Source: Massariosphaeria phaeospora (taxonomy: Eukaryota; Ascomycota; Dothideomycetes; Pleosporales). From it: a DNA stretch of 64,000 bases. The position numbers and the translations under genes were made by a program. This document shows positions 11,035 to 25,248 of this stretch, piece after piece. The stretch is taken from contig JAADJZ010000006.1 of NCBI GenBank assembly GCA_011032825.1, positions 1,488,001 through 1,552,000 of the forward strand, written 5' to 3'. Position 1 is the stretch's first letter, and the number at the start of each line of letters is the position of its first letter. The notes beneath the pieces are model-generated. The model was not told where the DNA came from. It made no database searches and worked only from the letters and a program-made list of their open reading frames with translations.

Positions 11035-12088
11035 AGTAGAATGAGCTGGGTTTGAAAAAGAGAGGGTATCGCTTTTCCGGGTTGTCGGGGCGCCAAGGGC
11101 CGGGGTACTGCATTCTCTACGCTTCTTGTGTGTATATCTATCTAGGTTTTAAATCATTTTCGTTCAGGACACCGCTTTTTGGGGAGTTTTGGATTTCGCA
11201 TGTATAGTTAGTTATACCAACGGGAGAAAATGAAAATCAAAACAACTCTCAGTTGTCTTTCGTGTGTGTAGTTATTTATACCAATAGAATAAATTAAAGC
11301 CAAAACAACTCTCAGTCATTATGAAGCCCACGAATATTAATGGTCATATTTCCTCTTTGCTCTTTGGCGGAATGGGAAATTGCCGATTGTGGGGGGCGAA
11401 CCGAACTGAACAGCTGCAAGTCTATGTATGTGTTTTTTTGTCTTAATATTTGTTTTACTTTTTAGGGTTTTTTTGGCGGCAGTGGTGGTGGTATGGAACG
11501 AAGTGCAATGTGGTGGTGTGATGTGATGAGATGAGATGTGTGAATGGGGGTGGGTAGATAGTGTGCGAGGGAGAGTAGATAATATAAGCGGGGAGTAGTA
11601 ATATATATATACATTTGTATATCTCAGAGCAAAAGACAAAGACCAAGACTCTAACTCTGTTATATCAGATTACTTCTTGTGCGCGCGGAACACATACGCT
11701 GAAAGGTTGAGCGATTGTTTTCAGGATCTTTATTTACTTTCAAAGTACAGGGCAACAAAGACACGAGTAGCGACAACTTCGAATTACTTATTAACAACTA
11801 CCAACTACGACTACGACTACGCTGCGACCCTCGGCTAGACTCGACGCGTCCAGCAGATCCTGAAGCAGTCATTCAATCAAGTGAATCATAAGAGGCGGAT
11901 AGGCATGGAAAAAGGGCGGAGATCCGTGCATCTATGCATCGCGGGGAGAAAAAACGCCTTTCAATGCATCCCTTGTCATCCAGGGTTCGCTCGTGTGGGA
12001 AGAAGGCGGGTTCCGAGCAGCTTGTCATTGTAGTTCCTGTATTGGGCCCCAAATCGGATCGAGAGGCGCGTACCGGGAAACAGTGCGC
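11035..12088. other. Convergent intergenic region, 1.05 kb
   Basis: The region lies between the 3' ends of the laccase (+) and the first subtilase (-). It is AT-rich in the middle with purine/pyrimidine-biased runs. It carries an imperfect direct repeat at 11206-11316. The open frames here are short and low in complexity. Confidence 0.6.
11206..11316 (+). repeat. Imperfect direct repeat, two ~47-bp copies
   Basis: Copy 1 (11206-11253) and copy 2 (11270-11316) share agtta.tataccaa near the start and the identical end aaaacaactctcagt. They lie about 170 bp after the laccase stop, so they may be transcribed in its 3' UTR. Function unknown. Confidence 0.75.
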
Positions 12089-13332
12089 TTAAGCCGTAGG
12101 CGCGCCGTTGAAAGCAAGGAGGTTGGCGGTGTTGGCGGGAAGACCAGTGATCTTGCCCTGCTGGGAGAGCTCGACGATGCGGCCGCAGAGAGCGGAAGTG
12201 GCGATGCTCTCGTAGGACAAGAGGTAGGCGCCGAGGCCGGCGATGTGGGGAGAGGCCATCGAGGTGCCGGAGATGGTGTTGGTGGAGCCGCCGGTCCAGG
12301 TGCTGAGAACCTGCACGCCGGGCGCGAAGACGTCGACGAGGGTGCCGAAGTTGGAGAACGAGGCTTTGGCGTCGGCGATGTCGCTGGCGCCGACGGTGCA
12401 GGCAGTGGGCTCCGAGGCGGGCGAGTAGTTGGTAGCGTCGCGGTTGTTGTTGCCAGCGGCGACGGCGAAGAAGAGGCCTGCGGCGACACCGGCGGCGACC
12501 TGTGGGCGTGTTAGAGGATGAGAGGTATGGGGTGATGGCGTGACTCACAGCCTGGTTTACGGCAGTGTTCTTTCCACCGCCCAAGCTCATGTTGGCAACG
12601 GAACCCTTGGGGCAGTCACGGGTCTGGGAGTCCGTGCTGGCATAGTCGATGCCAGCGATAACACCGGAGAACGTGCCGGAGCCGCTGGAGTCCAAGACTT
12701 TGACGGCGTAAAGCTTGGTCTTCTTAGCAACCCCGTACGAGGCCGAGCCGATGGTTCCAGCAACGTGGGTACCGTGACCCTGACCATCCACAGCCTGACC
12801 ATCACCGGTGAAGTTCTCAAGCCACTCAGCACGGCCTTCGAATTCGGGATGCGTAACCTCGATACCAGTGTCGATGACATAAGAGCAGGTGCCCTCTCCA
12901 GCAGTGTCATCAAAGACATAGGTGCTGTTTCCGACCTCCAGGTTGGAGATGCGGCCGAGTCCCCACGGAGCACCAGTCTGGGCTTGCCAGGCCTGGGTGG
13001 TTACTTGAGCATCCTGCTGGATGTACTCAACCTGAGAAAATGTTAGAAACTTCATGCGTGATAGATGCGGGGGCACAAACAGAGTCCAGTGTCTGGAGCT
13101 GAGCAAGTGCCTCATCGGAGAGGGTGCCTGCAAAGCCGTTGAAGCCACCGAAAGAGTACTCAAAGTCAGGAGTACCATCAACCAAAGCCTTGGCCTCGTC
13201 GTGGGCTGCGGTAACAACTTCGCCCTTGAACTTGACAATGTACTTGCCCGGGATCAGGGTCTCATCACGGGGGATGATGAGAGGTGCCGCAAGGGCAGTG
13301 GGGATAAGAGCAAGTAGGAGTGAAGAATGCAT
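12089..13332 (-). CDS. Secreted subtilisin-like serine protease, proteinase K type (paralog 1)
   Basis: Exons 13332-13081, 13031-12549 and 12499-12089 (both introns 49 nt, phase 0) give 381 residues, close to the ~384-residue proteinase K precursor. A signal peptide ([15 protein letters not shown]) is followed by an I9 inhibitor propeptide ([10 protein letters not shown] to about residue 85) and the S8 catalytic domain. The triad is Asp138 (VIDTG), His170 (GHGTHVAG) and Ser325 ([11 protein letters not shown]), with oxyanion Asn in AAGNNN. The product should be an extracellular endopeptidase that is self-activated by propeptide cleavage. A paralog lies at 18372-19761 in the same orientation. 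A TATA box and a dyad shared with the paralog lie upstream (13453-13495). Confidence 0.95.
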
Positions 13333-13452
13333 TGTGGAAGATAGAACGAGTTCTCAACTTGAATTGGATGACCGACTGTGAGATGGAGGATGCTGAACTG
13401 TTGTGCTGAACTGTGCAAGCTGAAGAGTCGACCATCGAGGACGGAGCTGGGT

Positions 13453-13495
13453 CTTATATACCAGTGTCCAAGACTTGTCTCTCTAATCAAGTCTT
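13453..13495 (-). promoter_or_regulatory. TATA box and upstream dyad of subtilase 1
   Basis: On the minus strand TATATAAG (13460-13453) lies about 120 nt upstream of the ATG. Just upstream of it is an inverted repeat, AAGACTTG...CAAGTCTT (13495-13470, 10-nt spacer). A similar arrangement precedes subtilase 2, which argues for a real promoter and a shared regulator. Confidence 0.55.
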
Positions 13496-16400
13496 TATGG
13501 AGGTTTGGATGTCCCTCGTCACCTTCCGTACTGGTAGTGCCGACGACAGGTCAGGCCTAATTGCGTGCAGGCGTTTTGGTCCGAAATAGGGCATGTCAGG
13601 TATGAGTATGCGGTGAGACGATAACTGCTATGAGTTCCAGTAGGATTGGGCCCGGGCATGCCTGCGAGATCGTCACTGTCAGGGTAGGTGGCTAAGCCAT
13701 GGCGCAGACCCCAGTTCACCTGCATCGTTTGAACTGACCCAGCGGAGGGTCCGGCGCCTCCCGCACTAACAGAAGCCATCGTGTGAGTGTCTTGTTTGCG
13801 TAGTCTGGCTGGGCTGGTAGTCGTTAGACTAGCGTGCGTGGCAAGAGCGAAGTCGTGCTTCCAAACACAGGGGGCGAGCATCGCATCGTGATGGGTAGCA
13901 AGCGTTGAGATAGAGAGCGTGGTTGATTTGATCTTGACCGGAGCAACGTTAATCTGTGGATTTGATAATCGAGAATTGGCATCCTACAGCACCAAGGATG
14001 CCCAAAGGGGTCCCCGGAGATCGACGGGGCATCCGCAGACACGGCCGTAGATAGAACCGTGCGACAGACCGTGCGGGATACCTTGTTGTACACAGCCGTC
14101 CGGGCAAACGAGGGGGGCAAAGTCGTAAACAGACCGTGTCTATCTTGGCTGCCTGAAGCGACAACGATCCGGCGGCTGCATTGTTGAAGACGGCAGCAGG
14201 GCCGAAGACAGCGGAGTGTGTGCAAACTCACCGAGCAGGGAGATGCTGTACGGCGAATGGTAGGTGTAACTGGAGATAAGGCCGCCATTGCAGAATGCCA
14301 GGGATTGGCTCAACCGTCAGCATCATACATTGATGAAGGCTGCCTTGATACCGTCTTTCTCACGATACCATCCATCCCGACATGTACCATCAAGAGACGG
14401 CTACCCTTCTTTCCGCGATAACCACTATCGCGCTATCGTGGGAACCAGCACCTGATCGGTGCATGAGCTCTTTCGTGACCTCGCCCGATTCACCGTGCGC
14501 GAAGGATTCGGAGAAAGCTGCCGTGGCAGGGGCCATTTCAACGGGTTCGCTGAGCACGCATGCAGGGCGATCCATGACGAGCTCGCAGACAGCCCGCTCG
14601 TTGGACTCAAGGGTATGGCCGAATGCATATCGAGGAAGGCGAGGTGCGACGAGGGCCCCGTGAGTGTTCCTCCACGCCCGTGAGTCCGTGCGGGGTTTAT
14701 ATTAGCCGCGTCCACTACGCTGGGTAAGTGCTGCGGTGATCCAAGTCCGGCCCGGACGACACCGACCGTCAGACGATTCGTTGACACACCGAGCTGTGCG
14801 ATGGTCAGCTAACACCGCCATCTGATCAAGAGGACGAAAGCTTAAACCGACTTCTTGGGAAGCCTAGCCACCTACCCGAAACGGTAGGCACCCGAGAGAC
14901 ACGCACCTCCAACACGCATGCCAAGCGATTGCGGTAAGATAAGAGGATAAGGCGTATTCTTGGTCGTGTGTCAAGTGATATGACACCATATTCTTCTAGA
15001 TTCGGCCATGTTGAAGCCTTACTCGGTAGAGTTTGCGTAATCGAAGTGAAGCTGCAAGTATCTTTTCCCACTTCCCGTTGCAATTCGAACACCGTTTTCG
15101 AAGCCATCCAGCCTGAACGGCTTGTCAAGCATACAAGGGCATCGCAGGGAGTATGCGGTGGGGGTCGCGGGGCGCGGGGCGCGTACAGTACGTGTAGTCC
15201 GACGATCGACAGGCTGTGAGCAAAGGGAGGGGGGCGAAGTAACACCTATAACGGTTCCATTAAGATCCTCTCGCAACCCCCAATAGTCGCCTTGCCATAG
15301 AAAACTGCGGATCCGTTGGGAGCACCGCATCTCGTGTGTGACTTCATGCCTCGGCGTCAGAAGCTACTGTGCGAGAAGCGTGGCAGCAGGTACCCGTTGT
15401 CGTACTGGGTTTGCTGCAGGTGGCAACTTTAATGGAAATATCTCATCTTCTGAGTCCCGTCGTGAGCTTTTTCGGGGGAAAACTACGCGAATTCGGTCAC
15501 TTTGGCGGTTGTACAAGCGCCAAGTGGCGCAAATGGTCCATGGTGTACGGTGTTGTATGCTTCGGTTGCACTCGAGGCAATTTCTGGGTGCTGTACAGTC
15601 CGTATCCGGGCCCAAGATAGCATAGAAGAGCCACAGCGTGTATGTTGGGACCCTGAAATCTTGTATCGACTACACGAACACCGCGTCGCAGCTGTCCTCC
15701 AACAGCAGTGCCGACGGCGATCGCAAGTGAAGAGCTTCTCGCAGTGCATGTGCGGGGATATGGGAAAATCATCCTATGCCAGGGCGTAAGTCTTCTTGAA
15801 GTTGTTGCTGCGGGTCAAGACGGGTAAATGATGAGACATACCGGCGGAGGCCTCAAGCTGGAAGGTGAAGAGTACCTGCTCAAAATATCTCTCGAGTAGT
15901 ACCTGTATTCGGATCGGAAGATGGAAGTCCTGGAAAACAAGCTTGCTGCTTTGTGTGTGCTGAGCCATTGTGACAAAGAGGGCGTGTTAGGTCCGGAGGC
16001 AAGCGGAATTGCATTCGTGGAAACGAGTAGGTCAGCGGAAAGTGCGCCAGAGGCGAGATACTTATAAGCCCAGTGTCCACCGCTCGCGCAGTGAGATGGT
16101 ACCCTACATGTGGTTGCCGTGCATCGGTTGCACGCTCATGTGCAAGCGATGGTGTCAGATTCTGCTTTGCTCAATCGGATTTGTGGCTTTTATTGGGAAG
16201 AAGCGACGATAAGAGCACCACCGGCTGCAGGCCAGGTGTGCTTGACAAGCAAGGCGGCGGGCCTAAGTCGTCCACTAGCCAAGCCATGGTATGGTGTAGG
16301 TTTTGGGTCATGTGTCGAGATCTTTCCTCCACATGGTCCGGTAGCTAGTGGACGAACACGCATTGTGGTCATCCACGCAGCTTCGTCTTCAATGCGGTCG

Positions 16401-17504
16401 CAAAGACAAGCTGCTAGGGAGCAGTAGGTACGAAAGAGGCCCTATTGACATGCCGCTTCGAGCTTGCGCTTTGCCGCAAATCGCGTCGATACCAGTATGC
16501 CGCGGAAGGAGGACCTGTCGTTCGGATTGGCCCAGGACGTGAGGCCGTGTCGCGTGCTGGGTGCTGTCGGCGTCCTACAGGTGGAAGAGATGCTCTTTCC
16601 GGCTGATCGTTGCCATCTGAACCTGTCCTATCTTTTCCCTTTGGTCGATACCTCACACACGTGTAGGGCACTGTCTTGTCGGTCTGAATCAGGAAAGCCG
16701 CCTCCATACCGGTCGATGCCAATGCTAGCTGTAAAGAGACTGGTCAAGCATGGCGTGGGTGGGGCGCGTGAGGGTCAATGGCAGTCGAACGAGGTCCTCG
16801 TGCTCTGCCGCACCTGTACGGCGACAGCGAAGAGCATTGCGTCGAGGAAAAGCAGAGAATGGCGGCGGCAGCGAGGTCTGAGGCCGATCGAGACGCGTGA
16901 AGACGAGCCGCGCGAGGATATATGAGGCGCAAAGTGGCCCCGCTCCGAAGCGAGGATGCGGAGCAGGCAATTTGCGGAGAACACCCAACCGCCTCCGTCT
17001 TGCCGCCAGAGCGTAGATTAAACACACAACAATCAATATCCTCACCTCCACCTGCCACTTGGCTTCCTGCGCCCAGCTCGCCGCCGACGATCCACCAATT
17101 TAAATACAGTATGCCACCGCAGCCGTCCCAGCTACCTGGCTCCCCTATACAGCGGGTCCCTAGTCTTCGACCTGTGCAGTGCGGAGCAATCGCCAGTTGC
17201 ATGCGAAGCTCGAGGCATGTGCAATTGAGATGGGATCCGCGGCGGGAAGATCGCGCGAGCAGACGCCCAGCCTGGTGAAATGCAGGGCATACGCGCCGAG
17301 AGCTTGTTTGGACCGACCGTGGTCTTCGGTGGACGCTGAGCAGATCACGTTGCTGGGCATGTGTGACGAAGAAGATGCGCGGCTTCTAGTCGTTACATCA
17401 GACTCAAGTCAAGGTACATGTACATGTACGTCTTGTATGGGTAGCAATCCGGACGCCGCACACCAACACCACCCTAGCAAAATCTAATGCCGATAAAGAC
17501 AGAC

Positions 17505-17605
17505 TTTGGGCGATCCTTCTGACAGTCTAAATTTTTTTGACAATAGGTAGATAGTCTACTTCTATCTTTACAAGACTCTATTGTATCTAGTATACTAATG
17601 CCCAA
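17505..17605 (-). repeat. Dispersed ~100-130 bp repeat, copy A
   Basis: Reverse-oriented copy. On the minus strand it reads TAGTATACTAGATACAATAG, then a TTGTAAAGATAGA block, CTATCTACCTATTG, an A-run, and GTCAGAAGGATCGCCCAAAG. Four other copies in the window keep the same block order. Similarity to copy D (46580) runs on through AAAGTCTGTCTTT. Confidence 0.8.
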
Positions 17606-18371
17606 GGAAAGCTAATTGGAACAGAGAACTTGTAGAAGCAAAAAGGTAGGCTTACCACGCAGGTGCGCATCGGAAAGGGGGTGCCACTACCGACACGGGC
17701 GTTGTAGAAACAATGCTGCGGATCCATTTGTTTGCGACGTGTGGCAGTAGTGGTACGATCGGTTTACGTACTTACCTGAGCAACGTTGCGTCGAACAAGA
17801 GGCTCCAAGGCGGGGAAGATTTCATTGCCAACGCTAGAGCATCCAGTGGCGCCCCAACAGCTCGTCTCCGTGGAGCCGTTTCGACACGGCAGGAAGCGAA
17901 ACACGCGACAGTTGATCATCATGCCATCAGCGGTGTCCACTTTTCCTTAACCTGACTACATATATACATACCGCCATCGCCGTCTACGTACTCGGTTGAC
18001 AACGGCTTCTTTTTCATTTTGGTGACAATGTTCTACAGCATCAAATATGCTCTAGTGTCGTGTAACAGAATCGGCAAGGTGCAGCACCGTTTCTGTGGCA
18101 CCCGTCGGACGTGTTGCCCAAGTCGGTGGCTGGTCTGTTGGGTCATCGTTGGGCGTACCGGTACACTGTTACACATGGCGAGGCCCAGTTAGTTACATGG
18201 TGAAACCTGGCAGTAGCAGGGCAATAGCGTTCATTAAATTTAGCATTCATCATTATATGATATGGCCCGTAACCGCCGACGAGAAGGATCATCGAAGCAC
18301 ATCAAATCATAATCCGCAAACAGCACCGCATATCCCGTCCCCAATGCAAGAGAATTGATCGTACCCTGAAT

Positions 18372-19761
<1,390 letters not shown>

Positions 19762-19942
19762 GTTGAGAGAATCTCGGTGATTGGTATGCTAGACTGTGGT
19801 GTCGTAGAATAATGTCGAAGCAAGAAGAGGCTCGCAGCGTTCGGCCGGTTCAGTGTATTGAGGCAAGAGGATGGTGGAAGACCGTTCTGTTGAGGTTGAG
19901 GTGCGGAGCTTGCCTGGTGACTTGAGAGAGACGGTGAAGCGT

Positions 19943-19977
19943 CTTATATAGTGAGTAAAGACTGGTCAGTCAAGTCT
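19943..19977 (-). promoter_or_regulatory. TATA box and upstream dyad of subtilase 2
   Basis: TATATAAGAC on the minus strand lies about 182 nt upstream of the ATG and matches the subtilase 1 TATA box and the two bases after it. Upstream is the dyad AGACT...AGTCT (19977-19959), which resembles the stronger dyad in the paralog promoter. Confidence 0.5.
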
Positions 19978-20235
19978 AATACGAGTGATGGGTTGCACCT
20001 TCCGATAAGGACTAGCGGACGCAGGCAGCGGAGGTATCGCGTGTCCCGAGGTACTCTTGCGTGAAGTGGAGAGGACAGCAGCGGCGGTATCGCTATCGGC
20101 CGTGGATAGGGCCGTTCAACGTGGGCGGCGGTGCTTGGTCTCGCCCAGGATGGGAGGTAGCACGGGCCCCCGGCATAATTCATTCCCCTGGTGACTGTAA
20201 CCCTGCCTTTATTTACCCTCTCGTCTTTGCAAACC

Positions 20236-20360
20236 CTACTTAGACATTACTCGGTATGCCAGATACAATAGGGCTTTGTAACGACAAAGGTAAACCATAT
20301 ACCTATTGCTAAAAAAATCTATACTGTCACTAGGATTGCCTGGTTTTCATCGGCAATGAT
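20236..20360 (+). repeat. Dispersed ~100-130 bp repeat, copy B
   Basis: It reads tagacattact, then atgccagatacaatagggct, ttgtaacgacaaagg, tacctattgctaaaaaaatc, and ctgtcactaggattgcc. It continues to atcggcaatga, which parallels atcggcatta in copy A. Confidence 0.8.
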
Positions 20361-21809
20361 TTCTGTCAGGGCGGTGGCGGCGAACACAGCATTAGCTTTG
20401 ATTGATACCGAGCTGTCAGGATCGAAAAGCAACGATCATGAGAACGAGCGGTAACTACTCATTGGATCAATTGCGTGGCGTTTGATTTGATGCAGTCATA
20501 TTAAATATGCTTACCAGTTTAGGTATGTGTAAACAGGCCGAGTGGATGTTTCACTGTAGAAGTTGTTCTCGATGGGACCCTCCACCGCGAGACGAAGTGA
20601 TCTGCGAGCCGATGAGAACCCGGAGCTGATAAGATGGCGCGTATAGAGAGAAGGTGGCTACTGGACGCACGCAAGCCCGACATCAAATGAAGCGATTTCG
20701 ATGCCGCCTCTGGGGACTCTGAAAGTACGTGTTGCAGCCCTTTGTCCAGATCCTTGTGAAACATATGATCTCATTGGCTTTCCTAGAGATTGTAGCGGCG
20801 GCGGGGTCGCCTAACATGGATTAGAAGAAACCTTCACGATTTGACGATTTGCCGTGTGTGCGCCACTCCCCTGAACCCCATGCCCCAAAGCCCCGGGACG
20901 AGCCGTCACCGCCACCCTCTATAGGCCAATTACTACGATAGTTCATATAGCGGACGAGTTGTAGCAGCAGGGGCCGCTCTGTCTCTAGAGAGACGAATAA
21001 TCTGTGAAACAAGGGCGCTAATCAAAGGGAGTTGTGTTTGCACTGCCGGTTATGATGGAATGTAAACAGCCATAATGGCACCATCGCTGTGACTTACGCG
21101 CGATAGGACACACTGGAAATGAAAGATGTGCAAGCTTGTTTACCTTCGGGGTTTGTCGATCCATTTCACCATTCGCCTGGTTGTGGATGCAGGAATGTGA
21201 TCTGACCGTTGTCCAATGATGTTGATGGGAGCTCGGACTCGCCTCGCGGAGCGAACTACTGCATTGCAGCCTTCCCCTTGAGGCAATGTGCGACCACGGT
21301 TCGAAAAAATCGCTTGAAAGGCACAGCTACAACGGACTGTTGTCTGTCTTTGTGAAGGGCTGTCGTCCATCGACCTGCTGACCACCAAGCACTAAGGTGA
21401 AGCTTGAAAGCACGTAGTCTAAAGCACCTCCTCTTTCCGGTTAGATCGAGTGCACATCAATATAAACCGCAAACCAAGCCTCAGATAAGGTGATAACAGA
21501 TGAACAGCGAATGAAGAGGAAATATAGCCGCCACACCCCATGTGGTTGGAGAGAGGATACGGAAGGGTTTGTCCGAGAGTTGTTTGTTGCTTGCGTGCGT
21601 TGTCGTCGTTTCCGGACGTTGCTTCGATTACTCCGCTCGTTAGCTCATCGGGCGGATAGAGGCTTGACAACGCGGCGTGGGGACGGAGCCCTAGACAGGA
21701 CCAAAGGCGCCGCCCGGGCATAGCTCGCTGCAGGTGACACCACGTCGACAGGCGGCGCGCTCCTCCCGCACGCCTCCCCCAGACGACTGCGGATCTTGGG
21801 GGCAGAGCA

Positions 21810-21833
21810 GGGGGGGGGGGGGGGGGGGGGGGG
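21810..21833 (+). repeat. Poly-G tract (24 G)
   Basis: Twenty-four consecutive G in noncoding DNA. It could form a G-quadruplex, and its exact length is prone to sequencing or assembly error. Confidence 0.9.
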
Positions 21834-23873
21834 CGAGTCCTATCGGACAACCTGCTGGACGTGTCGCTGACAGCTGGACGGCGCGCTCCTGCCTGTTTGT
21901 GGGACGGTCTCATCGGTGCCGCGGGATTGCGTTTGTTTAGCGCTGCGGCGGTGATCGAGGTGGTGAGGAAGCTGGGTGCTGTGTGCCCATGAGATGGCGA
22001 CGGACTTCGGATGGAGCTGGAAGGCTTGGACTTGGGCTTACGTAGTAGAGATAAGGCTGGCATTAGCGCAACTCGGCCGCTCCAGATTATATAACCACGG
22101 TTTGCTAGGGAGCGACTAAACCACGGACCCGTCTCTTGCACAGGCCGGCCGATGGATCCCTCATTCACCTTCATCTATCGCAAGTCGATCAATGCTTCTC
22201 TGCCAGCTCCACCCTGGTACTGGGAAAGCTTACTGTAACCTCTTTGTCCCCAGTACCATCTTTCTCGGATCTCCAGCAGGAGTACCGCGGTTGAGCAAGA
22301 GAAGGGCTCGCACGGTGTAACTGGTGGCTGAATGTTAGCCTTCTGGAAAAGCCCCTTCGATGTACAAAGGTAGGTACCCTCTGCTGACAGCACAAGGCGG
22401 ATATCTCGGTAGCCTCCCCGAGGTCTTGACCGTTACACAGCGCACACCCAAAGGAAAAGCAAGCTAGCAATGGGGCCGCCCACCACGTATGCCATGCATT
22501 ACTTAGTGGCAAAGTGAGATGCAGGTCCTTTTCTAGAATCATCGCCGAACCATGCATCAAGCGAAGGCGTTCTGCCGCCACGAAGACGAAGTGGATGCCT
22601 TTTGAAGCCACTCATGCAGGACAGCGTTAACGCTGTGAACAGAGAGCCCGAAATACGAATAGATAGGGGCCTCCCGTTATCTACACACAACCAATGCTCC
22701 GTGCATTCGCTTCTGCGGCAAGGGAGCTACCGCACCCCACAGCCGACGTGCATGAGGGGCAACTTGCCTGCCAGTACTGATACGTTGGGTGACAGACAAG
22801 AAACGGGAACCACGGTTCCCCTCTGACTTAGTTGCAAGCCTCTGGACTACACCAGGGCGTATACTGGGCACTCTTAGCGAGAGGCGATGGCTTGACAACC
22901 TTCCTCGAACGACCTCAACTCCGCTCCACCAGCACCATACACCGGCCGGTCCGCCACCGGCTACACATCGATCAAGCCCAGCTGCTCCTTCCCGTTCGAT
23001 CTGAGCTGTGACGGACGCCTCTGTAGCATCTGGTAAGCCACATGTGTACCCCACGAGCTGAGCTGATATGAGACTAATTACGTAGAGGTAACACAAACCG
23101 TTCTTCGCTCTCGACTGTCCTCAGCCTCCATTTCCATCCTACGTAAGTGTATCTCTATGGCGCACTGCTGTGGCATTTGCCACTTCGAATACTTCATGGA
23201 AACAGTGCTTTTGCATGATGCATTCTTCTGGAACCTCATGTGGAATTTGGTCGTTACTACCCTTGCAGTGCCAATTGGTCACGTAGTATCGGAATCGTCC
23301 GAGAGCTGAATGTAAGGACTTTTCAAGAAGATACCTCTCACTTCATGACGTCTATACCCTGGCGGAGAACTCAGACAATGAATTGCCCATTCCCTTACGA
23401 AATACCATCATACTCGTCACTAACAAAGCCAGGAACAGACGAGGGTATGCGCCCATATATTCAGATCAGACTAAATGTTCTAGTAGAAGCGTCCAATCCC
23501 GCACATTGTCGCGAGTCCGCGTACTCAACTCCTAGATGACGATACCGCTACGAACAAAGTGCTATGGCAGACGAATATATATACTGCAGACAATAACCCA
23601 AGGAACGTGAGCGAGATGATTCCACTATAGAACAGGGCCAGCAGCCCACCCATAATCCATCGACAGACTAGGTACAACCCTTTCTACACGGAAGACGAAA
23701 CTAAGAGTCTAGACAAATGAAGCATGTTCCATACATATATATCCACTAACCAACAAAAGCGAAGGACCGACGATGCCCGACTGCATCCCTCAACAACCCC
23801 CATAAACTATACCAGCAACTAGCCCTACTCCCGATAATCTTACCCAACATCACACCACACCCCAAGCCCCCCC

Positions 23874-25248
23874 TCAAAAATTCGTACAATGCTCCCCAAA
23901 CCACCTATCCCCCAGCGGCTGCGGAAACACGCCATTATCCAACAACTGAAACAAATCCCACTCGCCCGCCCCGCCCTCAGTCTTGAAGTTCCAAAACACC
24001 CACCCGTCCGTATTCGCCTCGAACGCATCCAGCTGCGTTTCGATGTACTTGCGCGTATCGTCTTTCCACTCGTGGCTCCACTCGCTGACATTGCCCGATT
24101 TGCCGCCGCATGAGCCAACGCTCCGGCTGCCCCAGTACGAGCCCTCGTAGCGGTTTCCGGCGCGGAAGCCGTTGAGGTGCGGCGCGCAGTCCGTGAGCGC
24201 GGCGCTCCACTCGCCGACGATGGTCCATTTGTCGCTGTTGGTGTAGGCGCCGATGGAGTTGCAGGCCAGGGTGCGGTGTTCCGCGGGCGACAGGGCCATG
24301 GCGTCGTTGCCGAAGATCTGGTATTCGTGATGGTCGAGGATGACAAAGTAGGCGCCGTTGTCGGACGGAGTGAGGAAGTCGTTGAGCCATTCGACGCCGC
24401 GGAACCCGTCGTGCAGCATCAGCGGAGTGTCGCTGATTTCGCGCAGGTTGTAGTAGCCGTCGCGGTAGAACTGCTTGACCATGTCTTCGTCGAGGACCGG
24501 CACGAAGGGCTCGTTGAGGAGCTGGATGGCGATTACGACGTCCTGCATCCAGGGCACGGCGTACTTCTCCTCGATTGACTTTAGAACTGCGTGAGTTTGG
24601 CCAAGGGTGGGGCCGTCGCCCCAACCTGGCGAGGGCCGCTTCTGGCCACTGTGGTCGAAGCCGTTCTGTGATCCGGGAGCACCGTGAAGATCTATGATGA
24701 CTTTCAGTCCAGTTTGGCGAGCCCACTCAACGGCCTTGTCGAGATAGTCCGCAGCGCCAAAAGGGTATGGTCCTCCAACGTCAAGGTATGCCCAGTAGCC
24801 GATAGGAATCCGCACGACATTCAGCCCAGCATCTCTGATCTTCTCGAAGTCGGCAAGCTGCGCGAAGGTCTCCCAGTGGGGCTTAAGCTCATCGTAACAT
24901 CCCTGCTTTCCGAGCTTGTCGCAGAGCGACCACTCGTCTTCGACAACCCAGTGAGGCTCGCTGTGTTTCTCGAATATCGAGGGCGTGATGAAACTATCTG
25001 TGTTAGATAGCGTCCAAAAAGGGATCGAGATGTGTGTTCTCTTACGGCTCGAGGACCAGCCAACCGCCCAAGTTGACCCCTCGGGCTTTGGTCCATCTCC
25101 AGTCGAAGGAAATATGTCGCTTTGCCTTGCTGATTGCTATGTCAAGAGATGCCAACGGGATAGAGCGGCAAACTCACTTTGTGGGCGCCGCGGCCACAAG
25201 GGTAGCTGTAGCGGCCAAGACTGCCGTGAACGAGAGTTGCGTCCGCAT
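23874..25248 (-). CDS. Secreted glucan 1,3-beta-glucosidase (exo-1,3-beta-glucanase), GH5
   Basis: Exons 25248-25178, 25129-25046 and 24993-23874 (introns 48 and 52 nt) give 424 residues. The protein has a signal peptide (MRTQLSFTAVLAATATLVAAA), then RGVNLGGWLVLEPFITPS, which is highly typical of the yeast EXG1/GH5 subfamily 9 group. The catalytic acid/base is Glu213 in LLNEPF and the nucleophile is Glu313 in IVGEWS. The enzyme releases glucose from the non-reducing ends of beta-1,3-glucan in the cell wall. For intron 2 the acceptor at 24994 is required, because the nearer AG at 24998 would give an immediate TAG. No GPI signal is seen; the chain ends FGEHCTNF, so it is probably secreted. Confidence 0.95.

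Larger units (their letters stand above)
13333..18371. other. Gene-poor 5-kb stretch between the two subtilases
   Basis: Apart from the subtilase 1 promoter and one copy of a dispersed repeat (17505-17605), nothing here can be supported as a gene. Open frames are below 155 codons, overlap on both strands and resemble nothing I recognise. A two-exon frame on the minus strand (15968 to 15497) can be drawn but has no family support. Base composition is not strongly AT-rich, so this does not look like a heavily RIP-mutated transposon island. Confidence 0.5.
19762..23873. other. Gene-poor stretch, 4.1 kb
   Basis: It contains the subtilase 2 promoter, one dispersed repeat (20236-20360), a 24-G tract (21810-21833) and a short hairpin (ggtactggg...cccagtacc near 22216-22255). 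Open frames, including a 251-codon minus-strand frame across the G tract, are low-complexity or unrecognisable and are not called as genes. Confidence 0.5.

Noticed and set aside
12025..12514. Frames of 154-173 codons overlapping the last exon of subtilase 1
   Set aside because: The S8 catalytic exon with GTSMASPH explains this DNA; the others are shadows.
13682..14877. Inverted 16-bp repeat (gggtaggtggctaagc at 13682 and its near complement at 14862)
   Set aside because: Short, imperfect, no target duplication and no transposase between; likely chance.
15497..15968. Possible two-exon minus-strand gene (ATG 15968, intron near 15840-15800, end 15497)
   Set aside because: Splice-like signals exist and frames join, but the product is unrecognisable and similar models can be drawn by chance.
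21419..22174. 251-codon minus-strand frame
   Set aside because: It runs through the poly-G tract as a poly-proline run, resembles nothing and changes frame with any error in tract length.
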